Shown here: in pieces, positions 34,049 through 43,005 of the stretch
Layout: every line of letters begins with the position of its first letter
Numbering within the stretch: position 1 is the stretch's first letter
Assembly (NCBI RefSeq): GCF_036962685.1
Contig: NZ_JBALOP010000007.1
Span: forward strand, 1 to 64,000
Origin: Ferdinandcohnia sp036962685
GTDB taxonomy: Bacteria; Bacillota; Bacilli; Bacillales; Bacillaceae_L
DNA length: 64,000 nt
Direction: 5' to 3'
Position numbers and translations under genes: made by a program
Notes under the pieces: generated by a model
What the model was told of the DNA's origin: nothing
What the model saw: only the letters and a program-made list of their open reading frames with translations
Databases searched by the model: none

Positions 34049-34980
34049 CTAGCTATTTTCTTTGCTTTTTCCGTATTCGCAAAATGAACCTTCGTAAAAC
34101 TGCGCAATGCTCCTAAACCTAGCTTTTTGATAAGTTTTGCTGCAACTACATCAACTTGAGCGCCGGCTCCTTTTTTTAACTCTAAACCGGCTTTTTCACT
34201 TAATTTGTCAAATTCTTTTATAAATGAATATCTCGCAATAATTGATGCAGCAGCAACTGAAAGATGAACTCCTTCTGCCTTCGTACTGAAATACACATGA
34301 TCCTTAATGATTTCCTTTTGACCAGATAAATGCTTGAAATACACATCAGGAACAGCAAACTGATCGATTAAAATACCGTCAGGAGTTGTGGGTGCAATCT
34401 TTCTAAGCACATGCCCAATTGCTTGATTATGCAGCATTGCCTTCATTTTACCCTGTGTCATGCCTTTTGCTTGGAGTTCGTTGTATTTTTCATTATGTAA
34501 AATTAACAGGCTATATGGTATTACATGAATGATTGATTCTGCAATTTCGCAAATTTGTTTATCATTTAAATCCTTGGAATCTTTAACTCCAAGCTCCTTA
34601 AGTATAGCGAACTTATCACTTGAAACATAAGCGGCAACGACTGTCATTGGTCCAAAATAATCACCAGTTCCGACTTCATCAGAACCGACCATTGATAATG
34701 TTCCGATATTGGGTGGTAAGCCATTGTTTTTTGCAACAACTGATTTCTTTGTAGCTGTTGTTTTAGTAGGTGCTTCTGAGTTACCCCATTTTTTAGACTC
34801 CGCTGAAGCATTATTTCCTTGGAACAATACTTTTCCTGACTTATAAGCCGTTATCGTACAACCGGAAGGTTTTGCAACAAACACCCCTCCCTGTGGAACC
34901 TTATCTTGCAATTGACTCTTATAATGCGTCTTCATTTTTTCAATGGTACCGGGGGTACACTTTAAGACAGTATTAGACAA
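34042..34980 (-). CDS. rnhC: Ribonuclease HIII
   Basis: Degrades RNA in RNA-DNA hybrids. The 312-residue protein has an N-terminal TBP-like hybrid-binding domain (about 1-80, VPQGGVFVAKPSGCTITAYKSG) and a catalytic domain with the signature GSDEVGTGDYFGP near 98-110 and further carboxylates including ILIDQF. TTG 34980 is preferred over ATG 34989: the AGGGG is 9 nt from TTG but abuts the ATG, and MSNTVLKCTPG aligns with the family N-terminus. Confidence 0.92.
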   Translation of the reverse strand: MSNTVLKCTPGTIEKMKTHYKSQLQDKVPQGGVFVAKPSGCTITAYKSGKVLFQGNNASAESKKWGNSEAPTKTTATKKSVVAKNNGLPPNIGTLSMVGSDEVGTGDYFGPMTVVAAYVSSDKFAILKELGVKDSKDLNDKQICEIAESIIHVIPYSLLILHNEKYNELQAKGMTQGKMKAMLHNQAIGHVLRKIAPTTPDGILIDQFAVPDVYFKHLSGQKEIIKDHVYFSTKAEGVHLSVAAASIIARYSFIKEFDKLSEKAGLELKKGAGAQVDVVAAKLIKKLGLGALRSFTKVHFANTEKAKKIARV

Positions 34981-35125
34981 AAATAACATCCCCTACTTAC
35001 TATTTTATACAAGATTGGATAAAATTCATTATAATCTATCATAACGTTTGTTGAGATTTCTTTCCATAAATATCATGTTCATGGTATTATTATTTGTAGG
35101 ATTGACTAGAATGGAGGCCAACTAC

Positions 35126-35395
35126 TTGTCACAGCCACAAAAAACAAGAACAACTGTAGATATATATGGACAGCAATATTCGATTGTAGGGTCTGAGAGC
35201 ACAAGCCATATACGCCTTGTGGCCTCAATTGTTGATGATAAAATGAGAGAAATTAGTAATAAAAATACAACACTTGATATTAATAAACTAGCAGTATTAA
35301 CAGCCGTTAATATTGTTCATGAACATTTAAAGCTTAAAGAAGATTATGAAGAGCTTGAAAAACGTTTAGAACAAGCAAAAAATGAAAAGGATTGA
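35126..35395 (+). CDS. zapA: Cell division protein ZapA
   Basis: Promotes FtsZ-ring assembly. The 89-residue protein has the ZapA pattern TTVDIYGQQYSIVGSE (about 9-24), then a helical dimerisation region and a C-terminal coiled coil (KLKEDYEELEKRLEQAKNE). TTG 35126 is chosen: TGGAGG lies 8 nt upstream, and the product MSQPQKTRTTVDIYG matches family length. It is 6 nt from cvpA, so they are cotranscribed. Confidence 0.9.
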   Translation: MSQPQKTRTTVDIYGQQYSIVGSESTSHIRLVASIVDDKMREISNKNTTLDINKLAVLTAVNIVHEHLKLKEDYEELEKRLEQAKNEKD

Positions 35396-35401
35396 CGTGA
35401 T

Positions 35402-35929
35402 ATGTTCGATTTAGTCTTAATAATCATCCTTTTAATGGGATTTTTAATTGGTTTGAGAAGAGGATTTATCCTTCAAATCGTTCATCTTACTGGATTTATT
35501 GTTGCATTTATCGTTGCATACCTCTATTATGATGAACTTATGCCAAAATTAATATTATGGATTCCATATCCAACATTCGGTGACGCCGATACCATGAAGT
35601 TTTTATTTGATAGTACGAATTTAGAAACATCTTATTATCGTGCAATTGCCTTCGCCATTATCTTCTTTGCAACAAAGTTCCTATGGCAAATCATTGGGTC
35701 GATGCTAGATTTCCTTGCAAATCTACCAATTTTAAAACAGATTAATGGTTGGGCTGGAGGTCTACTAGGATTTGTTGAAGTTTATTTAATTGTTTTTATT
35801 GTGCTTTATATTGGAGCACTACTACCAGTAGAAATCGTTCAGTCAAATCTCAACGATTCCTTTATGGCTAAAATGATTGTCCAACACACCCCGTTCTTCA
35901 CTGGGAAGATCAAGGATATGTGGATTTAA
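35402..35929 (+). CDS. yshB: CvpA family membrane protein YshB
   Basis: A 175-residue membrane protein with four helices in CvpA arrangement (about 2-20, 26-45, 80-105 and 112-140). The start MFDLVLIIILLMGFLIGLRRGFILQ carries the family's short loop G-x-R-R-G. Family members were linked to colicin V production in E. coli; their function in Bacillus is unclear. It is coupled to zapA and followed by a terminator. Confidence 0.88.
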   Translation: MFDLVLIIILLMGFLIGLRRGFILQIVHLTGFIVAFIVAYLYYDELMPKLILWIPYPTFGDADTMKFLFDSTNLETSYYRAIAFAIIFFATKFLWQIIGSMLDFLANLPILKQINGWAGGLLGFVEVYLIVFIVLYIGALLPVEIVQSNLNDSFMAKMIVQHTPFFTGKIKDMWI

Positions 35930-35957
35930 CTTCTCTCTTGCAGGGAAGTTTTTTTTA
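35927..35957 (+). terminator. Intrinsic terminator after yshB
   Basis: AACTTCtctcttgcagGGAAGTT followed by T8. Confidence 0.78.
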
Positions 35958-36021
35958 TGAAAGACTATTAACCCACAATTAGTGACTTTTTTGCAAAAAA
36001 TCTGTATCATTTTGGATAGAA

Positions 36022-36216
36022 CAAATACGCCTTGGCGTATTTGCGCCCGATTTTTTTGGCCCACACGANNNNNNNNNNNNNNNNNNNNNNNNNNNCCACA
36101 GGAAGTGGCGTTCTCAGTCTTTGATCTTATGATCGAAAAATTACTATTTAAAAATCGTGGCATCCGCCGGAGGCTAATTTTATTTAGTCGGGGTTTAAAC
36201 CCCGACTAAATAAAAT
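36022..36216 (-). repeat. R3 repeat copy 3, interrupted by an N gap
   Basis: CAAATACGCC-TTGGCGTATTTG end hairpin, GGCCCACACG, 27 N, CCACAGGAAGTGGC, AATCGTGGCATCCGCCGGAGG, then the right end hairpin of 20-bp arms around TTTAGTCGGGGTTTAAACCC. Confidence 0.8.
36069..36095. other. Assembly gap or mask (27 N)
   Basis: Unresolved bases inside an R3 repeat. Confidence 0.99.
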
Positions 36217-36247
36217 AAATCGTATGGAATATAGGTAGGTGGTAATT

Positions 36248-37966
36248 ATGACAGTTAATAAAAAAGATGTTATTCGTCTTTTAGAAACAATTGCAATCTA
36301 TATGGAACTAAAAGGGGACAACCCATTTAAAATATCAGCCTTTCGAAAAGCTGCAGCTGCCCTTGAAAATGATGATCGAAGTTTATCGACAATCGAGGAC
36401 TTCACAACATTACCTGGTATTGGCAAGGGCACAGCATCGGTGATTATAGAATACATCGATACCGAACAATCAACAGTTTTAAATGAATTAAAAGAAAAGG
36501 TCCCTGAAGGCCTTATCCCCTTACTTAACCTGCCAGGTCTCGGTGGCAAAAAAATAGCCAAGCTCTATAAGGAACTAGGTATTGAGGATATGGAAATGCT
36601 AAAACAAGCATGCCTAAATGAAAAAATTCAAAATCTAGCAGGCTTCGGAAAGAAAACAGAAGAGAAGATACTGGCTGCAATCGAGGAATATGGCAAACGA
36701 CCAGACCGCTTGCCGATTGCTTTAATGCTAGCGCTCGCTGAAGAAATCGAAAAGCAGCTAAGTGCAATGGTTGGGATCATGAAATTCTCCCGTGCGGGCA
36801 GCCTTCGCCGGATGAGGGAAACAATTAAGGACCTTGATTTTATTATTGCAACAAACGATCCTGAAACAGTGCGAGACCAGCTTTTACAGTTAAACGGTAT
36901 TAATGGAATTATTGCAAGCGGCGATACAAAGGTTTCCGTACAAATATCATATAGCTACGATATTTCGGTTGATTTCCGTCTTGTGAAACCTCATGAATTT
37001 GCCACGACCCTGCATCATTTTACTGGTAGTAAAGACCATAATGTGAGAATGAGGCAATTAGCAAAAGAACGTGGTGAAAAAATAAGTGAGTATGGCGTTG
37101 AAAATAGTGATACTGGTGAAATAAAAACCTTTGAAACCGAGGAAGAATTCTATCATTACTTTGGACTAACCTTTATCCCACCAGAGCTTAGAGAGGATGG
37201 TTCTGAGGTAGAGGCATTCCAAAGGGAAGTTGAACATATTCAGCTTGAAGATATAAAAGGTGACCTCCATATGCATACATCATGGAGTGATGGAGCTTTC
37301 ACCATCGAAGAAATGGTGGAGGCATGCAGGAAAAAAGGATATCGTTATATGGCGATTACGGATCATTCACAATACTTGCGTGTGGCAAACGGGCTTACAG
37401 CTGAACGATTACTAGAGCAACACAAAGAAATTAAAAGACTAAATGAAAAATATGATGATTTTACAATCTTTACAGGTGTTGAAATGGATATCCTACCTGA
37501 TGGTAGACTTGATTATGATGACGAGATTATCAGGGAAGTTGATGTGGTGATTGCATCGATTCATTCAAGCTTTTCGCAGCCAAGGGAGAAAATCATGCAA
37601 CGCTTAAAAAACGCTTTAGAAAATCTACATGTAGATATCATTGCACACCCTACAGGAAGGATAATTGGGCGTAGAAATGGATATGACGTAGATGTAGATA
37701 TGTTAATTGAATTAGCAAAAGAAACGAATACAGTTTTAGAATTAAATGCAAATTTGAATAGGTTGGACCTTTCTTCTGAATATATTAAAAAGGCACAGGA
37801 GAAGGGCGTAAAATTAGTCATAAACACAGATGCCCATAATATGGACATGCTAGAGGATATGGGATATGGCGTATCCGCTGCTATAAAAGGGTGGATCAAA
37901 AAAGAAAATATCATTAATACATGGGATAAAGATGAGCTAATTGGATATCTAAAGCGTAATTTATAG
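36248..37966 (+). CDS. polX: DNA polymerase/3'-5' exonuclease PolX
   Basis: Family X repair polymerase fused to a PHP exonuclease, used in base-excision repair. In the 572-residue protein: helix-hairpin-helix motifs LPGIGKGTASVIIEYI and LPGLGGKKIAKLY (about 52-67 and 95-107), palm with GSLRRMRETIKDLDFIIA (about 181-198), and a C-terminal PHP domain from about 335 with DLHMHTSWSDG and HPTGR. ATG 36248 follows AGGTAGGTGG. Its neighbour mutS2 is 34 nt downstream, a conserved pair. Confidence 0.95.
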   Translation: MTVNKKDVIRLLETIAIYMELKGDNPFKISAFRKAAAALENDDRSLSTIEDFTTLPGIGKGTASVIIEYIDTEQSTVLNELKEKVPEGLIPLLNLPGLGGKKIAKLYKELGIEDMEMLKQACLNEKIQNLAGFGKKTEEKILAAIEEYGKRPDRLPIALMLALAEEIEKQLSAMVGIMKFSRAGSLRRMRETIKDLDFIIATNDPETVRDQLLQLNGINGIIASGDTKVSVQISYSYDISVDFRLVKPHEFATTLHHFTGSKDHNVRMRQLAKERGEKISEYGVENSDTGEIKTFETEEEFYHYFGLTFIPPELREDGSEVEAFQREVEHIQLEDIKGDLHMHTSWSDGAFTIEEMVEACRKKGYRYMAITDHSQYLRVANGLTAERLLEQHKEIKRLNEKYDDFTIFTGVEMDILPDGRLDYDDEIIREVDVVIASIHSSFSQPREKIMQRLKNALENLHVDIIAHPTGRIIGRRNGYDVDVDMLIELAKETNTVLELNANLNRLDLSSEYIKKAQEKGVKLVINTDAHNMDMLEDMGYGVSAAIKGWIKKENIINTWDKDELIGYLKRNL

Positions 37967-38000
37967 GATAAAGGTTGGTAGCGCAGAAGGGAGTTACAGC

Positions 38001-40361
38001 ATGCAACCAAGGGTTTTAAGGGTATTAGAGTTTGATAAAGTAAAGGAGCAGCTAAAACAGCATGTCTCCTCCTCATTAGGAAGAGAAAAGGTAGATAAAA
38101 TGACTCCATCCACAAATGTAGAGGAGGTTATTTTTCTACAGGAGCAAACAGATGAAGCTGCAAAGGTATTGCGTTTAAAAGGAAATGTTCCACTAGGTGG
38201 ATTAACAGATATTAGAGCCTCCATAAAACGTGCTAGCATCGGTGGAGCTCTTAATACAATGGAGCTATTAGACATTGCAGGCACGATTTATGCGGGTCGT
38301 CAAATGAAGAAATTTATTGAAGGTATGATTGAGGATGATATTTGTCTACCAATTCTTGGGGAACTCGTTACAAGCATTACTCCCCTATTTGAACTTGAGC
38401 AAGAAATAAAAAACTGTATTGATGATAATGGAGTTGTCATGGACGGAGCGAGTGACAAATTACGTGGAATTCGTCAGCAGCTCCGCAGCAGTGAAGCAAG
38501 AATTAGGGAAAAGCTTGAGCATATTATTCGTTCATCATCTGCCGGGAAAACACTATCGGATGCCATTATTACAATACGAAATGATCGCTATGTAATCCCT
38601 GTAAAACAAGAATATCGCGGGACATATGGCGGAATTGTTCATGACCAATCCTCATCAGGTGCTACATTATTTATAGAACCACAATCAGTGGTCGAACTAA
38701 ATAATGTACTGCAAGAGGCAAGGGTAAGGGAAAAACAAGAAATTGATCGCATTTTATTGGAACTATCAAATGAGGTTGCTGCCGAAGCAGAATCACTCTA
38801 TCATAACGTGGAGACACTTGGAGAGCTTGATTTCATGTTCACAAAAGCGGGCTACAGTAAAAAGGTCAAAGGTTCGAAACCGAAGATTAATGGAAATGGC
38901 TATGTCTTAATTAAAAAGGGGCGCCATCCTTTAATAGATCCACAAGAAGTAGTTCCAAATGATATTGAACTTGGTAAGGACTATACATCAATTGTTATTA
39001 CTGGGCCAAATACAGGTGGTAAAACCGTCGCGATAAAAACAATCGGTTTATTAACGATTATGGCACAATCAGGACTGCAAATTCCGGCACAGGAAGAGTC
39101 AGAAATTGCTGTTTTTGAATCCGTATATGCTGATATTGGGGATGAGCAATCTATTGAACAAAGCTTAAGTACATTTTCATCCCATATGGTAAATATTGTG
39201 GATATTTTAAAGCGTGTCGATGCAAACAGCCTAGTTCTTTTTGATGAATTAGGAGCAGGAACCGATCCACAAGAAGGGGCTGCACTTGCAATCTCAATCC
39301 TTGATGAAGTCAGAACCAGAGGTGCTAGGGTAATAGCAACAACCCATTACCCAGAGTTAAAAGCGTATGGTTACAATCGAGAAGGAGTAATTAATGCAAG
39401 TGTCGAATTTGATATTGAAACGTTGAGTCCAACTTATAAGCTATTAATTGGGGTCCCAGGTCGAAGTAATGCATTTGAAATTTCGAAACGTCTTGGACTT
39501 TCAGATACCATTATTAGCTTAGCAAAAAGTCATATTAGTTCTGAAACGAACACAGTTGAAAATATGATTGCCTCCTTGGAAAAAAGTAAAAAGGATGCAG
39601 AGCAGGAGCTTGGTGAAGCAGAAGATATCCGCAAACAAGCTGAAAACCTTCATAAGCAGCTTCAAGAGCAAATCATCAAATTTAATGAACAGCGTGATAA
39701 ATTATTTGAAAAAGCAGAACAAAAAGCAGCAGAAACAATTAATGAGGCAAAAGCTGAGGCAGAAGAAGTCATTCGTGATTTACGTAAAATGAAGCTTGAG
39801 CAACAATCGCTTGTAAAAGAACACCATTTAATTGATGCAAAAAAACGCTTGGAAAATGCTGTGCCAAAGCTTACAGATAAAACGAATAAACAATCTGTCG
39901 CTACGAAAATGATGAGGAAACTTGTTCCTGGTGACGAAGTGAAGGTGATTAGCCTAAATCAAAAGGGACATCTAATCGACAAGGCAGGAAATAATGAATG
40001 GCAGGTCCAAATCGGGATCTTAAAGATGAAGGTAAAAGAAAAAGATATCGAGTTTGTAAGCAGTCCGAAACCAGTGGAAACAAAACCGCTCGCAACAGTA
40101 AGAGGAAAAGATTATCATGTGAGTCTTGAGCTTGACTTACGGGGAGAACGTTTTGAAAATGCATTATTAAGAGTGGAAAAATACATTGATGACGCATTGC
40201 TTGCAGGGTATCCACGAGTTTCCATTATCCATGGAAAAGGAACGGGTGCTTTAAGGCAAGGTGTTCAAGAATACCTGAAAAATCACCGCTCTGTAAAATC
40301 AACAAGATTCGGGGAAGCCGGAGAAGGTGGAACAGGCGTCACAGTTGTAGAACTAAAATAA
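38001..40361 (+). CDS. mutS2: Endonuclease MutS2
   Basis: MutS-like ATPase with a C-terminal Smr nuclease domain, implicated in recombination control and in rescue of collided ribosomes. The 786-residue protein lacks the MutS mismatch-recognition domain I. Core and clamp helices occupy about 1-310, Walker A GPNTGGKTVAIKT is near 334-346, Walker B LVLFDELGAGTDP near 411, a long coiled coil about 515-625, and the Smr domain begins LDLRGERFENALLRV near 712 with HGKGTGALR. ATG 38001 has AGAAGGGAG. Confidence 0.96.
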   Translation: MQPRVLRVLEFDKVKEQLKQHVSSSLGREKVDKMTPSTNVEEVIFLQEQTDEAAKVLRLKGNVPLGGLTDIRASIKRASIGGALNTMELLDIAGTIYAGRQMKKFIEGMIEDDICLPILGELVTSITPLFELEQEIKNCIDDNGVVMDGASDKLRGIRQQLRSSEARIREKLEHIIRSSSAGKTLSDAIITIRNDRYVIPVKQEYRGTYGGIVHDQSSSGATLFIEPQSVVELNNVLQEARVREKQEIDRILLELSNEVAAEAESLYHNVETLGELDFMFTKAGYSKKVKGSKPKINGNGYVLIKKGRHPLIDPQEVVPNDIELGKDYTSIVITGPNTGGKTVAIKTIGLLTIMAQSGLQIPAQEESEIAVFESVYADIGDEQSIEQSLSTFSSHMVNIVDILKRVDANSLVLFDELGAGTDPQEGAALAISILDEVRTRGARVIATTHYPELKAYGYNREGVINASVEFDIETLSPTYKLLIGVPGRSNAFEISKRLGLSDTIISLAKSHISSETNTVENMIASLEKSKKDAEQELGEAEDIRKQAENLHKQLQEQIIKFNEQRDKLFEKAEQKAAETINEAKAEAEEVIRDLRKMKLEQQSLVKEHHLIDAKKRLENAVPKLTDKTNKQSVATKMMRKLVPGDEVKVISLNQKGHLIDKAGNNEWQVQIGILKMKVKEKDIEFVSSPKPVETKPLATVRGKDYHVSLELDLRGERFENALLRVEKYIDDALLAGYPRVSIIHGKGTGALRQGVQEYLKNHRSVKSTRFGEAGEGGTGVTVVELK

Positions 40362-40399
40362 ACATAAATTGCAGTGTAATCCTCTAATAGGGAGAGAAG

Positions 40400-40822
40400 A
40401 TGATGGATAAATTTTGGGATAATGAATATGTGTTAACAGCTGCTAATTACAGTGTCGTCATACTGTGTATGGTTCTGTTTATGGCCATATTTGAATTGGT
40501 TACCAAATACAAGAATTGGGAAGAAATCCAAAATGGTAACCTATCAGTCGCAATGGCTACCGGAGGAAAAATCTTCGGAATCGCAAATATATTCCGCTAT
40601 TCCATCCAAAATCATGACTCATTATTCGTCATGATTGGCTGGGGCGTATTTGGTTTCTTCCTCCTGCTAATTGGCTACTTTATTTTTGAGTTCTTAACTC
40701 CAAAGTTCAACATCGATGTTGAAATACAACAAGATAATCGCGCAGTAGGGCTCATATCCATGATTATTTCAGTGGGACTCTCTTATGTAATCGGCGCAGG
40801 GATTGGAAATGGTGGTTTTTAA
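40400..40822 (+). CDS. yshE: DUF350 membrane protein YshE
   Basis: A 140-residue protein with four TM helices. The DUF350 pattern is visible: NLSVAMATGGKIFGIANIFRYSI (about 46-68) and EIQQDNRAVGLISMIISVGLSYVIGAGI (about 110-137). The family's function is unknown. The context is fixed in Bacillus: mutS2-yshE-lcfA. A 25-codon membrane ORF begins 2 nt after its stop. Confidence 0.85.
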   Translation: MMDKFWDNEYVLTAANYSVVILCMVLFMAIFELVTKYKNWEEIQNGNLSVAMATGGKIFGIANIFRYSIQNHDSLFVMIGWGVFGFFLLLIGYFIFEFLTPKFNIDVEIQQDNRAVGLISMIISVGLSYVIGAGIGNGGF

Positions 40823-40824
40823 AT

Positions 40825-40902
40825 ATGGAAAAGCTAGCGAAAATTTTGTTAGTTGTAAGTGGAATATTTGTGATTGTCGGAATACTGTATCTAGTTTTAT
40901 AG
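40825..40902 (+). CDS. Candidate 25-residue single-TM micropeptide
   Basis: The ORF (MEKLAKILLVVSGIFVIVGI and five more residues) encodes a basic N-terminus and one TM of about 20 residues. ATG lies 2 nt after the yshE stop, which favours translational coupling; GGTGG 9-13 nt upstream could act as ribosome-binding site. A hairpin at 40909-40938 follows. The composition is convincing for a small membrane protein, but its length alone gives little statistical support. Confidence 0.5.
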   Translation: MEKLAKILLVVSGIFVIVGILYLVL

Positions 40903-40906
40903 GCAT

Positions 40907-40942
40907 AAGGGCTGATTGGAAAATCCAACAGCCCTATTTATT
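40907..40942 (+). terminator. Terminator after yshE
   Basis: GGGCTG-(14 nt)-CAGCCC followed by a TATTTATTT tract. Confidence 0.65.
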
Positions 40943-40988
40943 TGTCTACAGTACGACGTAAAACAGCAACAACAATTCATGAATGTAA

Positions 40989-41017
40989 TTGTCACGGAAT
41001 AATCATTATACTATAAT
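40989..41017 (+). promoter_or_regulatory. Sigma-A promoter of lcfA
   Basis: TTGTCA (40989-40994), a 17-bp spacer, TATAAT (41012-41017). Confidence 0.75.
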
Positions 41018-41051
41018 GAAAACAAATGGTTTGAATTTTCAAACTGGATTC

Positions 41052-41071
41052 TGAATACGTCTTCGTATTCA
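41052..41071 (+). promoter_or_regulatory. Palindromic operator candidate upstream of lcfA
   Basis: TGAATACG-TCTT-CGTATTCA is a perfect 8-bp inverted repeat about 30 nt after the predicted transcription start. It keeps the TGAAT/ATTCA half-sites of a FadR box but is 2 bp longer, so FadR binding is plausible, not certain. Confidence 0.5.
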
Positions 41072-41101
41072 ATGCATTAAATTTATAAGGGAGGTTATCA
41101 G

Positions 41102-42790
41102 ATGGAGTTAGAAAGACCGTGGTTAGCCAATTATCCGAAGGAAATTCCACATGAACTTGAATACGAAAGCATTTCGATTCAAACGTATTTGAAACGAACG
41201 GCAAATGAATTTCCACAAAAAGTTGCAGTTCATTTTCAAGGAAAAGAATTAACTTTCTCGCAAGTGTACGAAGAATCTTTAAAGCTTGCAAACTATTTAG
41301 TGGATCAAGGCATCAAAAAAGGAGACCGAATTGCCATCATGTTGCCTAACTGCCCACAGGGTGTTATTGCCTATTACGGTGTATTATTTTCTGGTGCAAT
41401 TGTTGTCCAAACGAATCCATTGTACACAGAAAGAGAACTTGAATATCATCTAAAGGATTCTGGTTCAAAAGCAATCATTACATTAGATATCCTTTTTCCA
41501 CGCGTCTCAAAAGTGAAAGCGCTAACACAACTCGAGCATATTATTGTAACAGAGATTAAGGACTATCTACCTTTCCCGAAAAATTTGATTTATCCTTACA
41601 TTCAAAAGAAGCAATATGGTATTGTTGTTAAAGTTGAACATGAGGGAACGAATCATTTGCTTAGGGAAATTATTAGAAATTCGGAAGCAAAAGAAATCGA
41701 TATTGAGATTGATCCCGAAGAAGACATTGCATTGTTACAATATACCGGAGGGACAACAGGTTTTCCAAAGGGTGTCATGCTAACACATCGAAATTTAGTA
41801 GCCAATACAATTATGTGTTCAAAATGGATGTATAAATGTAAAAAAGGAGAAGAGTCTGTATTAGCCATTCTGCCATTTTTCCATGTATACGGAATGACTA
41901 CAGTGTTAAATCTCTCGATTATGATGGCATCGAAAATGATCTTAATGCCAAAATTCGATGTAGGTGCCACATTAAAAACGATTCATAAGCAAAAGCCCAC
42001 TTTATTCCCTGGGGCACCAACGATGTACATCGGCTTATTAAATCATCCTGACCTTAATAAATATGATTTATCTTCGATTGATTCTTGTATTAGTGGTTCA
42101 GCAGCATTGCCACTTGAAGTTCAGGAACAATTTGAAAAAGTAACCGGTGGAAAGCTTGTAGAAGGCTATGGTTTGTCAGAAGCCTCCCCTGTAACACATG
42201 CAAATTTACTTTGGGGACGTCGTGTAAATGGTAGTATTGGATTACCATGGCCAGACACAGATGCAGCAGTGCTGTCAATGGAAACAGGTCAGCCTGCAGA
42301 CTTCGGAGAAATTGGAGAAATTGCGGTAAAAGGTCCTCAGGTGATGAGAGGATATTGGAACAAACCTGAGGAGACAGAGGCGACATTCCGCGACGGCTGG
42401 TTATTAACAGGTGACTTAGGTTATATGGATGAGGACGGATACTTCTATGTGGTAGATCGGAAAAAGGATATGATCATTGCCGGTGGATTTAACATTTATC
42501 CAAGAGAAGTTGAGGAAGTCCTTTTTGAACATGAAAAGATTCAAGAGGCGGTTGTTGCAGGAATTCCTGATCCATATCGTGGTGAAACTGTAAAGGCATA
42601 CGTTGTTTTAAAAGAAGGTCAGCAATGTACGGAAGAAGAGCTTGACACCCATTGCCGCAAACATCTAGCTGCTTATAAAGCTCCTAGAGTGTATGAATTT
42701 AGAAAAGAATTACCTAAAACGATTGTAGGAAAAGTACTACGACGAGTATTAGTGGATGAAGAAAAGGAAAAACTAACAAAAATCAATTAA
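41102..42790 (+). CDS. lcfA: Long-chain fatty-acid-CoA ligase
   Basis: Activates long-chain fatty acids to acyl-CoA for beta-oxidation. The 562-residue adenylate-forming enzyme has the P-loop-like motif YTGGTTGFPKGVMLTHRN (about 212-229), A5 motif EGYGLSEASPVTH, A7 LLTGDLGYMDEDGYFYVVDRKKD (about 437) and the A10 lysine in LPKTIVGKVLRR near the C-terminus. It begins the fatty-acid degradation gene set but has its own promoter and terminator, unlike a single lcfA-fadR-fadB-etfBA operon. Confidence 0.93.
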   Translation: MELERPWLANYPKEIPHELEYESISIQTYLKRTANEFPQKVAVHFQGKELTFSQVYEESLKLANYLVDQGIKKGDRIAIMLPNCPQGVIAYYGVLFSGAIVVQTNPLYTERELEYHLKDSGSKAIITLDILFPRVSKVKALTQLEHIIVTEIKDYLPFPKNLIYPYIQKKQYGIVVKVEHEGTNHLLREIIRNSEAKEIDIEIDPEEDIALLQYTGGTTGFPKGVMLTHRNLVANTIMCSKWMYKCKKGEESVLAILPFFHVYGMTTVLNLSIMMASKMILMPKFDVGATLKTIHKQKPTLFPGAPTMYIGLLNHPDLNKYDLSSIDSCISGSAALPLEVQEQFEKVTGGKLVEGYGLSEASPVTHANLLWGRRVNGSIGLPWPDTDAAVLSMETGQPADFGEIGEIAVKGPQVMRGYWNKPEETEATFRDGWLLTGDLGYMDEDGYFYVVDRKKDMIIAGGFNIYPREVEEVLFEHEKIQEAVVAGIPDPYRGETVKAYVVLKEGQQCTEEELDTHCRKHLAAYKAPRVYEFRKELPKTIVGKVLRRVLVDEEKEKLTKIN

Positions 42791-42842
42791 GAATTAGGAT
42801 CGATCAGCTCTAAAGGCATCTATGCTTGAACATAAGATTTAT

Positions 42843-42881
42843 GTGGAGCCAAAGACGCGTGCCTAAGGCTCTTTTTTTCTT
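42843..42881 (+). terminator. Intrinsic terminator after lcfA
   Basis: GGAGCC-(loop)-GGCTCTTTTTTTC. Confidence 0.75.
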
Positions 42882-42927
42882 TAATAAAAAGAGCAAATTA
42901 GGAATTAGTCAATATGATAAGATAATC

Positions 42928-42956
42928 TTGACAGTTGCTTTATTTAGCTTTACTAT
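42928..42956 (+). promoter_or_regulatory. Sigma-A promoter of fadR
   Basis: Consensus TTGACA (42928-42933), a 17-bp spacer, TACTAT (42951-42956). Confidence 0.8.
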
Positions 42957-42963
42957 AGGATTA

Positions 42964-42981
42964 TGAATGATTATTCATTCA
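42964..42981 (+). promoter_or_regulatory. FadR operator
   Basis: TGAATGATTATTCATTCA is an 18-bp near-perfect palindrome matching the Bacillus FadR box (TGAATGAnTAnTCATTCA). It covers the predicted start of transcription of fadR, so FadR should repress its own gene; long-chain acyl-CoA would relieve this. Confidence 0.88.
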
Positions 42982-43005
42982 TTTTTTCTGAAAGGAAGTA
43001 AAATC

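Noticed and set aside
35843..36209. Open frames through the N gap after yshB
   Set aside because: Repeat sequence plus unresolved bases; no coding signal.
37561..38115. 184-codon minus-strand frame over polX and mutS2
   Set aside because: It spans the junction of two well-supported genes and has no recognisable protein pattern.
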